From Acidobacteriaceae bacterium (GTDB taxonomy: Bacteria > Acidobacteriota > Terriglobia > Terriglobales > Acidobacteriaceae): a stretch of 38,761 nt of DNA. The notes below the pieces were generated by a model. That model ran no database searches, was not told where the DNA came from, and worked only from the letters and a program-made list of their open reading frames with translations. Location: NCBI GenBank assembly GCA_003151155.1, contig PLWX01000322.1, positions 1-38,761 on the forward strand, read 5' to 3'. Position numbers and translations under genes: made by a program. Within the stretch, counting starts at the first letter, position 1, and each line of letters begins with the position of its first letter. This document shows, one piece after another, positions 7,593-16,463 of the stretch.

Positions 7593-9401
7593 ATGTCCGT
7601 CACCGCTGCCCCTCCCGCGCCGGCACCCGCAACAACCAGCGCACAACCCCCGAAACAGTCCACAGCGAGTTTGATCGCCGGAATTCTGGCCATCGTTGCG
7701 ATATTGGTGGGTGCGGTTTACCTGCTCAAGACCACTGCGCCGCAAGCATGGCATCAAGGGTACGATCCGCTGGGGCACTGGTGGCTGTCGACGCTGTGTG
7801 CCGCGTTGCCAATCGTCGTGCTGCTCGGCAGTCTTGCGATCTTTGAAATCAAAGCGCATTTCGCCGCGCTGCTCGGATTGCTTTCCGCTCTGCTGGTTGC
7901 GGTGGGCATTTTTCATATGCCGCTGAAACTGGGGCTGGTGACTGCGAGCTACGGCGCGGGGTACGGATTATTCCCGATCGGCTGGATCATTCTCAACGTG
8001 ATCTTTATGTACCAGCTGACGAATGAGACGGGAAAATTCAAAGTGCTGCAAGAGAGCATGATGGGCATTACGCAAGACCGGCGGCTGCAGTTGTTGCTGA
8101 TTGCGTTTTGTTTCGGCGCGTTTTTCGAGGGCGCGTCAGGGTTTGGGACGCCGGTCGCAGTGACCGCGGCGATTCTCATCGGCCTGGGGTTCCGTCCGTT
8201 ACAAGCATCGGGGCTTTCATTGATTGCGAACACGGCACCGGTAGCGTTTGGCGCGCTGGGAATTCCGATCATCGCGTTGAGTGGCGTGACGGGGATGGAT
8301 CCGAAAATCCTCGGCGCCAACATTGGGTGGATCCTTACGCCGTTCTGCCTGCTGATTCCGTTCTGGTTGATCTGGGCGTTTGCGGGCTTCCGTGGAATGG
8401 TTGAAATATGGCCAGCGATTCTCGTTGCGGGCGGAAGCTTCGCAATTACGCAGCTGCTGATGGCGTTGTTCCACGGACCATGGTTGGTGGACATCGTGGC
8501 ATCGGTGGTTTCGATGGTACTGCTGATCGGATTCCTGAAGGTGTGGAAGCCGAAGAAGATTTGGAGTTTGGAACACGAAGATCAGAACCGTGATGTGACC
8601 AAGGGGCACGGGCGAACTACTGGCGAAGTGGTAGCTGCTTGGACGCCGTGGGTAATCCTAAGCGTCGCGGTGTTCACCTGGGGTTCACAAAAAGGGAAGG
8701 TCTTCCTGAACACGCTGGCGATTGGCGGGCATAAATTCACGCTGCTGAATTTTCCGGTGACTGCGATTCACAATATGATTTCGCGCATGCCCCCGGTGGT
8801 GCTTAAGCCTACGCCGGAGCCGGCGGTGTTCACCTTGAATTGGTTGTCGGCTACGGGGAGCGGAATTTTGCTGGCGGCGATTCTGTCAGGATTCATTATG
8901 GGCTGCGGGCCGCTGAAGATCGCGAAGATTTATGGCAAGACGATCTGGAAGGTTCGCTACTCGATGATGACGATTGCGTGCATGCTCGGGCTCGGGTTCC
9001 TGACGCGTTACTCGGGCGTGGATGCAACGATGGGACTGGCGTTTGCACGGACGGGCGCACTCTATCCTTTCTTTGGAACGTTGCTCGGATGGTTGGGGGT
9101 GGCGCTGACGGGATCGGATACTTCTTCCAACGTTTTGTTCGGCAGCTTGCAGAAGATTACGGCGCAGCAAATCCACATCCAGCCGACGCTGATGGCTTCG
9201 GCAAACAGCGCCGGGGGCGTGATGGGGAAGATGATCGACGCGCAGAGCATCGTGGTGGCGAGCACTGCGACGCAATGGTATGGTCACGAAGGCGACATCC
9301 TGCGATTCGTTTTCTTCCACAGTATTGCGCTGGCGGCGCTATGCGGAATCATGGTGTTCCTGATGGCCTACGTAGCTCCTTTTACACACCTGGTGCATTG
9401 A
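7593..9401 (+). CDS. lldP: L-lactate permease (LldP/LctP family)
   Basis: The product is 602 aa, slightly longer than the usual 550 or so because of an Ala/Pro-rich N-terminal tail (residues 1-30). It has about 13-14 membrane segments. The family hallmarks FCFGAFFEGASGFGTPVAVT-type and ALTGSDTSSNVLFG are present, as is the ANSAGGVMGKMI block. LldP family proteins import L- and D-lactate and glycolate with protons. The gene starts the unit lldP-dld-lutABC: the dehydrogenase begins 67 nt downstream and the rest overlap. Upstream control elements are a perfect palindrome and a CRP-type box. Confidence in the family is high, while stereospecificity cannot be read from sequence. Confidence 0.93.
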   Translation: MSVTAAPPAPAPATTSAQPPKQSTASLIAGILAIVAILVGAVYLLKTTAPQAWHQGYDPLGHWWLSTLCAALPIVVLLGSLAIFEIKAHFAALLGLLSALLVAVGIFHMPLKLGLVTASYGAGYGLFPIGWIILNVIFMYQLTNETGKFKVLQESMMGITQDRRLQLLLIAFCFGAFFEGASGFGTPVAVTAAILIGLGFRPLQASGLSLIANTAPVAFGALGIPIIALSGVTGMDPKILGANIGWILTPFCLLIPFWLIWAFAGFRGMVEIWPAILVAGGSFAITQLLMALFHGPWLVDIVASVVSMVLLIGFLKVWKPKKIWSLEHEDQNRDVTKGHGRTTGEVVAAWTPWVILSVAVFTWGSQKGKVFLNTLAIGGHKFTLLNFPVTAIHNMISRMPPVVLKPTPEPAVFTLNWLSATGSGILLAAILSGFIMGCGPLKIAKIYGKTIWKVRYSMMTIACMLGLGFLTRYSGVDATMGLAFARTGALYPFFGTLLGWLGVALTGSDTSSNVLFGSLQKITAQQIHIQPTLMASANSAGGVMGKMIDAQSIVVASTATQWYGHEGDILRFVFFHSIALAALCGIMVFLMAYVAPFTHLVH

Positions 9402-9468
9402 TCCAGGTATAAGCTGGTGACAGGGGTTGCACGCGAAACCTCGGCCACCAGCCACTCTCGGAGATGAA

Positions 9469-12336
9469 ATGGCGGCGACGGTTACTGCGCCATCCAAGTT
9501 GAGTTCGGAACAGCTGCAATCGCTGTTGAACGGAATCGTCGAGGCCAATCGGGTTTTGACGCGGCCGATTGACCGGATTGCCTACGCTTCGGATGCGAGT
9601 TTTTATCGGCTGATCCCGCAGGCAGTGATCCAGGCGAAGGGCGTGGAGGAAATTCAACGCCTCTTTCATTTCAGCCATGAACATGAAATTCCGCTGACGT
9701 TTCGCGCTGCGGGTACGAGCCTCTCAGGGCAATCCATCTCCGACGGATTGCTGGTCGATGTGGCTCGGCACTGGCGTTCGGTGGAAGTGCGGGACGGCGG
9801 GCGGAGCCTGTGGGCGCAGGCGGGATTGATCGGGGCACGAGCTAACCAGGTGCTGGTGCCTTACAAAACTAAGATCGGGCCGGACCCAGCTTCGATTACG
9901 ACGTGCACGATCGGCGGGATTCTCGCTAACAATTCCAGCGGCATGTGCTGCGGCGTCGAGCAGAACGCGTATCACACGCTGCACTCGATCAAATTCGTGT
10001 TGCCGTCGGGGACGATGATCGATACGCGCGACCCGAACGCAGACGATGTTTTCCATGCTTACGAGCCGGAACTAGCACGCGGCATTCTCGCATTGAAGGC
10101 GCAGATCGAAGGGAACAGCGCGCTGCACGAGCGCATTCGCAAGAAGTACCGGATGAAGAATACGACCGGTTACGGGTTGAATGCATTTATCGATTTCGAG
10201 CGGGCGATCGATATCTTCCAGCATGTGCTCGTGGGGTCCGAAGGAACGCTGGCGTTCATCGCCGAAGCGATTTTGAATACCGTTCCGGACCTTCCGGTGA
10301 AGTACACCGGGCTGCTGTTGTTCCCGGATCTTTATGCGGCTTCAGCTTCGATTGTGCCGCTGAAGCAGGCGGGCGCTAAGGCGCTGGAGATCATGGATCG
10401 AGCGTCGTTGCGGTCGGTGGAGAACCAGGCGGGAGTGCCAGCTTCGCTCAAGACGTTGAACGATGGCGCATGCGGTTTGTTAGCGGAGTTTCAGTCAGCC
10501 GAGGAAACCGAGCGTCAGCAGTTGGAAGAAGTGGCGCGGGATGCGAGTAATGCGTTCACGTTGCTGGAACCGGCGCTGTGGACGCATGCAGCTGCGGAAC
10601 AAGCATTGCTGTGGAAAATTCGTTCGGGCATGTTCCCGTCTGTGGGGTCGGTGCGGAAGAGTGGAACGACTGTCATTATTGAAGACGTCGCGTTTCGGGT
10701 GGAGCGGCTGGCGGATGCAGCGATCGATCTGACCATGCTGTTCAAGCGGCACGAGTACAACAACGGCATCATTTTCGGTCATGCGAAAGATGGGAACCTG
10801 CACTTCGTCATCACGCAGTCGTTTAACGACCAGGCAGCGATCGATCACTATGCGCGGTTCATTGATGACGTTGTCGACCTGGTGGTGCAGCGTTATGACG
10901 GCGCTTTGAAAGCGGAACATGGAACCGGGCGTAATATGGCGCCGTTCGTGGAGAGCGAGTGGGGCAGCGACGGTTACGAGATCATGCGGCGGCTGAAGCA
11001 GTTGTGCGATCCGCAGAACTTGCTGAACCCGGGCGTAGTGATTAATGCGAATCCGAAGGCACACCTCTCAGACGTGAAGCAGTTGCCGTCGGTGGAACCG
11101 GAAGTTGATAAGTGCATCGAATGCGGATTCTGCGAACCCAAGTGTCCGAGCCGGGACTTGACGCTGACGCCACGGCAAAGGATCGTGGTGCGACGCGAGA
11201 TGGCGCGGCTGCAGCAGGAGGGGAATCGCGATCCGGAGTTGTATTCGGCGCTCGATAAAGAATTTCCCTACATGGCGTTGGATACTTGCGCTGCGGATGG
11301 ATTGTGCGCGACGGCTTGTCCGGTGAGCATCGATACGGGCACACTGGTCAAACGCTTTCGGCGAATCCGGCATACGGAAGAAGAACACAATTGGTCGATA
11401 CGCATTGCGAAAGACTTCGCACTCACGGAGTTCGGGGTGCGGTGGAGTTTGCGACTGGGACACCTGGCGCAGGCCGTGCTCGGAACGAAGGCGATGATTG
11501 GGATCACCCGGAAGCTGCGTAAACACCTGGGGGATACGGTTCCGTTATGGACGACGGATATTCCGCATGCGGCGGGATCGGTTCCGAACACACGTAAAGA
11601 GGGTGCGGTGGCGGTTTATTTTCCAAGCTGTGTTTCGCGGACAATGGGGCGGTTGCCGTTGGAACAGAGAGACCGCTCGGTGATGGAAGTGATGGTCACG
11701 GTGGCGGAGCGGGCGGGGACGCCGGTTTACATACCGAGCGATGTGAAGGGGACATGCTGCGGTACGCCGTTTTCGTCGAAGGGCTTCGATCGTGCGCACA
11801 AGATCGTCGCAAACCAGGCGATTGAGAAATTCTGGCGGTGGACAGACCAAGGGAAGTTGCCAGTGGTGATCGATACCAGCCCTTGCACGTATGGATTCCT
11901 GAACTCGCGACCATACCTGACGCCGGAGAATCAGAGACGTTTCGATGCATTGAAGATTGTCGATGCGATTGATTTCGTAGCGGAGCAGGTGCTGCCCAGA
12001 TTAGAAGTGAAACGCAAGGTGAAGTCGTCGGCGCTGCATCCGGTATGCTCGGTGACGAAGCTGGGACTGGCGCCGAAATTGCAGAAAATCGCGGAAGCTT
12101 GTAGTGAGTCGGTAACGGTGCCGCCGTCGGCGGGATGCTGTGGATTTGCAGGAGATCGAGGATTCCTGGTGCCGGAGTTAACGCAATCGGCGACGAGACT
12201 TGAAGCGGCGGAGGTCTCGGCAAAGCATCATGACGGATATTTTTCCAGCAGCCGCACTTGCGAGATCGGGATGACGCGCTCGACGGGCGAGGTCTATCGA
12301 TCGTTCCTCTATCTGTTGGAGAAGGTGAGTCGCTGA
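9469..12336 (+). CDS. FAD and Fe-S D-lactate dehydrogenase (GlcD-GlcF-type fusion)
   Basis: The product is 955 aa. The N-terminal half is a PCMH-type FAD-binding domain (about 30-260, with TFRAAGTSLSGQS and the GPDPAS, NNSSGM and GSEGTL blocks) plus the FAD-oxidase C domain (to about 530, HAKDGNLHF and AEHGTGRN). Two ferredoxin-type clusters follow (CIECGFCEPKC near 549; CAADGLCATACP near 607). The C-terminus holds two Cys-rich CCG motifs (near 763 and 891) of the HdrB/GlpC type. This order matches D-lactate dehydrogenases of the YdiJ/Dld class that pass electrons from D-2-hydroxyacids through FAD and Fe-S to the quinone or cytochrome pool. The ATG at 9469 has CGGAG 5 nt before it; the upstream in-frame TTG at 9427 is less likely. 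Its stop overlaps the lutA start. D-lactate is favoured by context, but D-2-hydroxyglutarate or glycolate are alternatives. Confidence 0.9.
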   Translation: MAATVTAPSKLSSEQLQSLLNGIVEANRVLTRPIDRIAYASDASFYRLIPQAVIQAKGVEEIQRLFHFSHEHEIPLTFRAAGTSLSGQSISDGLLVDVARHWRSVEVRDGGRSLWAQAGLIGARANQVLVPYKTKIGPDPASITTCTIGGILANNSSGMCCGVEQNAYHTLHSIKFVLPSGTMIDTRDPNADDVFHAYEPELARGILALKAQIEGNSALHERIRKKYRMKNTTGYGLNAFIDFERAIDIFQHVLVGSEGTLAFIAEAILNTVPDLPVKYTGLLLFPDLYAASASIVPLKQAGAKALEIMDRASLRSVENQAGVPASLKTLNDGACGLLAEFQSAEETERQQLEEVARDASNAFTLLEPALWTHAAAEQALLWKIRSGMFPSVGSVRKSGTTVIIEDVAFRVERLADAAIDLTMLFKRHEYNNGIIFGHAKDGNLHFVITQSFNDQAAIDHYARFIDDVVDLVVQRYDGALKAEHGTGRNMAPFVESEWGSDGYEIMRRLKQLCDPQNLLNPGVVINANPKAHLSDVKQLPSVEPEVDKCIECGFCEPKCPSRDLTLTPRQRIVVRREMARLQQEGNRDPELYSALDKEFPYMALDTCAADGLCATACPVSIDTGTLVKRFRRIRHTEEEHNWSIRIAKDFALTEFGVRWSLRLGHLAQAVLGTKAMIGITRKLRKHLGDTVPLWTTDIPHAAGSVPNTRKEGAVAVYFPSCVSRTMGRLPLEQRDRSVMEVMVTVAERAGTPVYIPSDVKGTCCGTPFSSKGFDRAHKIVANQAIEKFWRWTDQGKLPVVIDTSPCTYGFLNSRPYLTPENQRRFDALKIVDAIDFVAEQVLPRLEVKRKVKSSALHPVCSVTKLGLAPKLQKIAEACSESVTVPPSAGCCGFAGDRGFLVPELTQSATRLEAAEVSAKHHDGYFSSSRTCEIGMTRSTGEVYRSFLYLLEKVSR

Positions 12337-13064
12337 TGGAGAAACGTGTTGCGCTGTTCATTCCGTGCTTCGTGGACCAGATGTCGCCCCAGATTGGGTT
12401 GGACACGGTGACGGTACTTCGACGGGTCGGATACAACGTCGAATATCCGGAAGACCAGACATGTTGCGGACAGCCGGGATTCAATACCGGGCAATGGGAT
12501 GCGGCGCGGCCTTGCGCGGAACGCTTCGTGAAGGTGTTTCGCGATCACGAGTTGATTGTTTGCCCTTCGGGCTCGTGCACGAGCATGGTGCGAACGCATT
12601 ATCCGGAGCTGCTGAAAGACAGCGCGTTGCGGGAAGATGCGATCGCGGTGGGGAAGCGCACGTTTGAGCTTTCGGAATTCCTCGTAAAGGTTGCGGGAAT
12701 CACGGATGTGAACGCGGAGTTCCGGCACAGCGTTACCTATCACCCGTCTTGCCATGCGACGCGGGAACTAGGGATCTACGACGAACCCCTTGCGCTGCTC
12801 AGCAACGTGAAGGGACTCGAACTGAAGCTGATGAAGGATGCGAATGAGTGCTGCGGCTTCGGCGGGATGTTCTCGACAAAATTCGGCATGATTTCGGCGG
12901 CGATGGGCGAGACGAAAGTTGGCAACATTGAGGCGACGGGCGCGGAGTACGTGACGGCGGTGGATCCCAGCTGTCTGATGCATTTGGATGGAGTGCTGCG
13001 ATTTAAGAAGCATTTGCCCAAGGCGATACATATCGCGAGCATCCTGGCGCAGGAGGCACGATGA
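12336..13064 (+). CDS. lutA: lactate utilisation protein LutA (CCG-domain Fe-S protein)
   Basis: The product is 242 aa, normal for LutA/YkgE. It starts RVALFIPCFVDQM, contains two CCG-type motifs (QTCCGQPGF at about 43 and NECCGFGGMF at about 172) and the partner Cys in CPSGSC and HPSCHA. LutA, LutB and LutC form the Fe-S complex that oxidises L-lactate to pyruvate in Bacillus and many other bacteria. The start codon overlaps the preceding stop (TGATG), so it is translationally coupled, and the ATG is preceded by GGAGAAGG. The stop overlaps lutB by 4 nt. Confidence 0.93.
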   Translation: MEKRVALFIPCFVDQMSPQIGLDTVTVLRRVGYNVEYPEDQTCCGQPGFNTGQWDAARPCAERFVKVFRDHELIVCPSGSCTSMVRTHYPELLKDSALREDAIAVGKRTFELSEFLVKVAGITDVNAEFRHSVTYHPSCHATRELGIYDEPLALLSNVKGLELKLMKDANECCGFGGMFSTKFGMISAAMGETKVGNIEATGAEYVTAVDPSCLMHLDGVLRFKKHLPKAIHIASILAQEAR

Positions 13065-14476
13065 GCCGGCTTTCCGAAGAGTTCCTGGTATCGGCGGCAC
13101 AGAAATCGGCGGACCTGACGCACCGGTCGACGATCAAGCGCAACATGGACAGTTACGATGCCGCGGTGGCGAAGGGAAAGACGCGCTTCGTGGATTGGGA
13201 GGCAGCCCGAGCGCGGGCGGCACAGGTGAAGTCAGAGGGGATTCGGAACCTGGCTCCGCTGCTGGAGAGTTTTGAAGCGAAGGTCGTCGCGCGCGGCGGG
13301 CATGTTTACTGGGCCGAGAATTCCGAAGACGCGCGGCAGTATATCTGCGATGTGGCACTGAAGAACAAGGTGAAGACCGTCGTGAAGTCGAAGTCGATGG
13401 TCACCGAGGAGATCCACCTTTCGCCGGCGCTTGAAAAACTCGGGATGACGGTGTGGGAGACGGACCTCGGCGAATTGATTGTGCAGTTGCGCAAAGAGCC
13501 GCCGTACCACATCGTGACGCCGGCCATGCACCTGACGCGGGAACAGATTCGCGATCTCTTTCAGAAGGAAATTCCCGGGGATATGCGGGGCGAGACGCAC
13601 CAGGAATTGGTCGCGGCAGCGCGACGCTTTCTGCGACGGGCGTTTTTCTCAGCGGAGATGGGGATATCGGGTGCGAACTTCCTGGTCGCGGACGCAGGGC
13701 TAGTGGCGATCTCGACGAATGAGGGCAATGGTCGACTGACCACGAGTTTGCCGCGAGTGCACGTTGTGGTGACGGGAATTGAGAAGGTGATTCCGCGGCT
13801 GGACGATTTAGGCGTGTTGTGGCCGGTGCTGGCGACAACGGGCACTGGGCAGCCGATTACGACGTACAGCACTTTGATTGGCGGACCGAAGAGGGCGGAT
13901 GAAGCGGATGGGCCGGAAGAGTTTCACGTGGTGCTGCTGGACAACGGGCGCACCGAGGTTCTGGCCGATAAGGCGCAACAGGAATTGCTGCGCTGCATTC
14001 GTTGCGGAGCTTGCCTGAATATGTGTCCGGTGTACCGGCAGGTGGGCGGACACACCTACAAGTCGATTTATCCGGGGCCGATCGGCAGCGCGCTGATGCC
14101 GATCTTCCAGAGTCAGCAGGAGTACGGACACCTTTCGTATGCGTGCTCGCTGTGCACTGCATGTAACAGCGTGTGCCCGGTGAAGATCAAGCTGAGCGAT
14201 CATTTGCTGGAAAACCGGCGGGCGTACGTTGCCGAAGGGAATGCGAAGCTGAGCGAGAAGATTGGGTTCTCGGTATTTCGCTGGGCGGCGATGGGTGCGA
14301 CGCGATTCGCATTCTTCGGGTGGGCAGGCCGGAGGGTACTGCGTGGCGCACTGGCGATGGGAATCAGTCCGCATGCGCTGGGGCCGCTGGCGACCTGGAC
14401 GAAGTATCGTGCCGTCATGGATGTTCCGAAACAATCGTTCCGGGCGTTGTGGAGGAAGCAGAATGGCAACCGCTAA
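13061..14476 (+). CDS. lutB: lactate utilisation protein LutB (ferredoxin-type Fe-S subunit)
   Basis: The product is 471 aa, typical for LutB/YkgF. The N-terminal two thirds form the LUD domain, with KSKSMVTEEIHLS and the GNGRLTTSLPRVHVVVTGIEK block. Two 4Fe-4S motifs follow (CIRCGACLNMCP near 312; CSLCTACNSVCP near 362), then the LutB C-terminal domain. It carries electrons from L-lactate within the LutABC complex, on the cytoplasmic side of the membrane. The ATGA overlap with lutA and the 14-nt overlap with lutC mark it as part of one transcript. Confidence 0.94.
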   Translation: MSRLSEEFLVSAAQKSADLTHRSTIKRNMDSYDAAVAKGKTRFVDWEAARARAAQVKSEGIRNLAPLLESFEAKVVARGGHVYWAENSEDARQYICDVALKNKVKTVVKSKSMVTEEIHLSPALEKLGMTVWETDLGELIVQLRKEPPYHIVTPAMHLTREQIRDLFQKEIPGDMRGETHQELVAAARRFLRRAFFSAEMGISGANFLVADAGLVAISTNEGNGRLTTSLPRVHVVVTGIEKVIPRLDDLGVLWPVLATTGTGQPITTYSTLIGGPKRADEADGPEEFHVVLLDNGRTEVLADKAQQELLRCIRCGACLNMCPVYRQVGGHTYKSIYPGPIGSALMPIFQSQQEYGHLSYACSLCTACNSVCPVKIKLSDHLLENRRAYVAEGNAKLSEKIGFSVFRWAAMGATRFAFFGWAGRRVLRGALAMGISPHALGPLATWTKYRAVMDVPKQSFRALWRKQNGNR

Positions 14477-15110
14477 CTCGGCACGGGAACGCATTCTGGA
14501 TCGCATCCGCAAGGCGGAAGTGCCTGTGGATCCGGCGATTGATTCGGCGAAGATCGGGCTCGAACAGATTTATGCGCCGATCGATGATCCGCTGCAGAGA
14601 TTCCTATTGGAGTGCGCGGCGAACCTGATCGAAGTGAAGGTTACCGAGGACCAGCGGGGTTCTCTACATGCGTTTGCAGAGCTGTTGAGCGCGGTTCCGA
14701 TGGGAAGTTTGTACGTGCAGGACGATCCGATGTTGCGGCACTTTACCGATGCCTATGTGGGACGCGAAGTGATGTGGTCGACTGCGGGGCGCACTCCAGA
14801 GGATTGCCAGGCGTCGATCACGTTGTGTGAAGGACTAGTGGCGCAGACGGGATCGATTCTAAGTTCGAGCCGGTGCGGGGGCCGGGGCGGGTCGATTGTT
14901 CCGCCTACGCACATTGTTTATGCGACGTCTGATCAAATCATGCCGGACATCACGTTGGCTTTGCAAACTGCGATGCAGAGCAATCTAATCGAGGCCTCGT
15001 ACTTCGGATTGATCTCGGGATCGAGCCGCACGGCGGACATCGAGAAGATCCTCGTGCAGGGCGCGCACGGCCCGATCAAAGTCGCCATCGTTCTGGAGAT
15101 GCGTAGCTAA
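14463..15110 (+). CDS. lutC: lactate utilisation protein LutC (LUD domain)
   Basis: The product is 215 aa, usual for LutC/YkgG. It contains the LUD-domain block SRCGGRGGSIVPPTH and the C-terminal GSSRTADIE motif shared with the family. LutC is the third subunit of the L-lactate oxidising complex. I chose the ATG at 14463: GGAGGAAG ends a few nt before it and the protein then begins with the family-typical SARERILDRIR helix. An open frame extends upstream inside lutB but has no independent support. It is the last gene of the unit, and the opposing gene's stop lies 2 nt beyond its own. Confidence 0.92.
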   Translation: MATANSARERILDRIRKAEVPVDPAIDSAKIGLEQIYAPIDDPLQRFLLECAANLIEVKVTEDQRGSLHAFAELLSAVPMGSLYVQDDPMLRHFTDAYVGREVMWSTAGRTPEDCQASITLCEGLVAQTGSILSSSRCGGRGGSIVPPTHIVYATSDQIMPDITLALQTAMQSNLIEASYFGLISGSSRTADIEKILVQGAHGPIKVAIVLEMRS

Positions 15111-15112
15111 GC

Positions 15113-15553
15113 TTATTGCTCGCGAGCAACCCCAGTTTGCGGAACCGAAATAGCTGCCATCGCGAAACAGAGTGCGCCTATTACAGAGAAGATCGCTGGT
15201 TCTACGGAGAAGTATTTCAACGACAGAAGGATCTCCGCCAGCATGACGGCAAACATTCCCCATGCGATGGCGCGAATGCCGGGTACGCGCTGACGAGCCA
15301 TGGATGCCAGAATCCATGCCAACCACGCAAAGAAGAATTGAAAAGCAGAGATGGATAGGCCAAAGCCGCGATAGAACTCGCCGTAGGTGAAGGTGGATCC
15401 GCCCTCGGCAATGTGGACGTTGTTCATCGACTCCCATACGGCCTGACCTTCCGCCGCTGAGGGACGGAAGGCCAGGAAGCCGAGGGTGTGGCCGATGGCG
15501 AAGAGCAGCATGAGGACCGCAGTGATGCGGAACCACAAGACGGGATTCTTCAT
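15113..15553 (-). CDS. four-helix membrane protein, unknown function
   Basis: The product is 146 aa. Four hydrophobic segments are visible (about residues 6-28, 70-88, 95-112 and 117-137), with a soluble loop between the first two (residues 30-66). No catalytic motif is recognised. The ATG at 15553 overlaps the stop of the SRPBCC gene by 4 nt (ATGA), which supports this start over the longer open frame to 15733. It is the third gene of the arsR-SRPBCC-membrane protein operon, so it is probably expressed with a small-molecule or stress-responsive SRPBCC protein. Its role is unknown. Confidence 0.75.
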   Translation of the reverse strand: MKNPVLWFRITAVLMLLFAIGHTLGFLAFRPSAAEGQAVWESMNNVHIAEGGSTFTYGEFYRGFGLSISAFQFFFAWLAWILASMARQRVPGIRAIAWGMFAVMLAEILLSLKYFSVEPAIFSVIGALCFAMAAISVPQTGVAREQ

Positions 15554-16062
15554 ATGTTCTCCGATGCTTTCGAGGCGAACATGGAGAGGAGTCCACCCCA
15601 TCCGCCGTCCTGGTTGACGGTTTCGCGCATCCTGGCGCAGGCTCCGCCGTGGCGCTGGAAGCCGCGATGTTCGAGTTCGACGAGAGTGGTGCCGTCGTCC
15701 ATGCGAGTGAACTGCACCTCGACCTCGCTGCACTTGGCCAAGTCCGATTCATACTGCCATGCGGGACTCACCTGCCAAGCCATAATGAAGCGGTTGGGTG
15801 GATCCCATGTGGTGACGGTGCCCCACGGACAATTGTTGCCATCTTCCTGCTCGGTGTAGATCGCCCCGCCGGGGCGACCCTCGACGACGACGCGTTTCAT
15901 GGGCGAGCTGCCGATGTGATGGGTGCGCGGCCACCAGCTATCCATTTCGGTGGTGAAGACGCGGAAGGCGCGTTCGACGCTGGCGCGAACGCGGATGTTC
16001 TTGCGAACTGGTTCGAGGGCAGTTTCGCCGGTCTTTACAGGGGCACCGGTCATTTCCGTCAT
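15550..16062 (-). CDS. SRPBCC (AHSA1-like) domain protein
   Basis: The product is 170 aa. It has the START/AHSA1 pattern: VRKNIRVRASVERAFRVFT at the first strand and helix, the WWP and GGAIYTEQEDG blocks, WDPPNRFIMAWQV in the middle, and a C-terminal helix (GGACARMRETVNQDGGW). Proteins of this family form a hydrophobic cavity and bind small ligands. They are very often encoded next to an ArsR-type regulator, as here: its ATG overlaps the arsR stop by 4 nt. The ligand is unknown. Confidence 0.88.
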   Translation of the reverse strand: MTEMTGAPVKTGETALEPVRKNIRVRASVERAFRVFTTEMDSWWPRTHHIGSSPMKRVVVEGRPGGAIYTEQEDGNNCPWGTVTTWDPPNRFIMAWQVSPAWQYESDLAKCSEVEVQFTRMDDGTTLVELEHRGFQRHGGACARMRETVNQDGGWGGLLSMFASKASENI

Positions 16063-16370
16063 TTTGGTTCCTCCTCAACTTTTGCTTTGAAAGCTTCCAA
16101 GGCGACCTCCCAGAAGCCGTCGAAATAATCACGCAGGGACGCGAAGCCCCGGGGATCCAGGCGGTAATAACGACGCGTGCCGATGGCTTCGTCGCGCACG
16201 AGGCGTGCCTGTTTCAGGACGCGCAGGTGTTGCGAAACGGCAGGCCGACTTACCGGGAGCTTTCGAGCTAGCTCACCGACCGGCAGCGGGCCGTGCCGGA
16301 GACGCTCTAACAAGGCGCGGCGGGTCAGGTCGCCGAGGGCCTCAAGCTGCTGCTGATGGTAAGTATCCAC
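16059..16370 (-). CDS. ArsR-family winged-helix regulator
   Basis: The product is about 103 aa from the GTG at 16370. The HTH is plain: LEALGDLTRRALLERLRHG, then LPVGELARKLPVSRPAVSQHLRVLKQARLV, with a basic wing (GTRRYYRLDP). No metal-binding ELCVCD-type Cys motif is present, so it is not an arsenic/cadmium sensor but the kind paired with SRPBCC genes. An in-frame TTG at 16406 would add 12 residues, but it lies inside a TTGACA -35-like hexamer, so I prefer GTG. No ribosome binding site precedes this GTG, and the promoter geometry would allow a leaderless mRNA. It leads a three-gene operon with 4-nt overlaps and probably represses itself through the repeats next to it. Confidence 0.85.
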   Translation of the reverse strand: MDTYHQQQLEALGDLTRRALLERLRHGPLPVGELARKLPVSRPAVSQHLRVLKQARLVRDEAIGTRRYYRLDPRGFASLRDYFDGFWEVALEAFKAKVEEEPK

Positions 16371-16406
16371 GAACGGTAAGCTAATACTTACCAAATAATC
16401 TGTCAA
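16358..16406 (-). promoter_or_regulatory. arsR promoter with GGTAAG operator repeats
   Basis: A perfect 9-bp inverted repeat (GGTAAGTAT 16358-16366, ATACTTACC 16384-16392) encloses a third half-site, GGTAAG (16375-16380), which also forms GGTAAG-N6-CTTACC. TTGACA (16406-16401 on the minus strand) is a -35 match; 17 nt further is TAGCTT, a weak -10. The repeats cover the -10 and start region, as expected for autorepression. Confidence 0.6.
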
Positions 16407-16463
16407 ATAAAAAAGCGAGGCAGGTAGGTGCCTAGCTCTCGTTATACGGAGTGGAAACAGTCG

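Noticed and set aside
9427-9468. TTG start of the D-lactate dehydrogenase
   Set aside because: The ATG at 9469 has a well-spaced CGGAG.
15116-15129. TTGCTCGCGAGCAA palindrome at the lutC/membrane-protein junction
   Set aside because: It has no loop, no T-tract and no second copy; it is probably chance within coding sequence ends.
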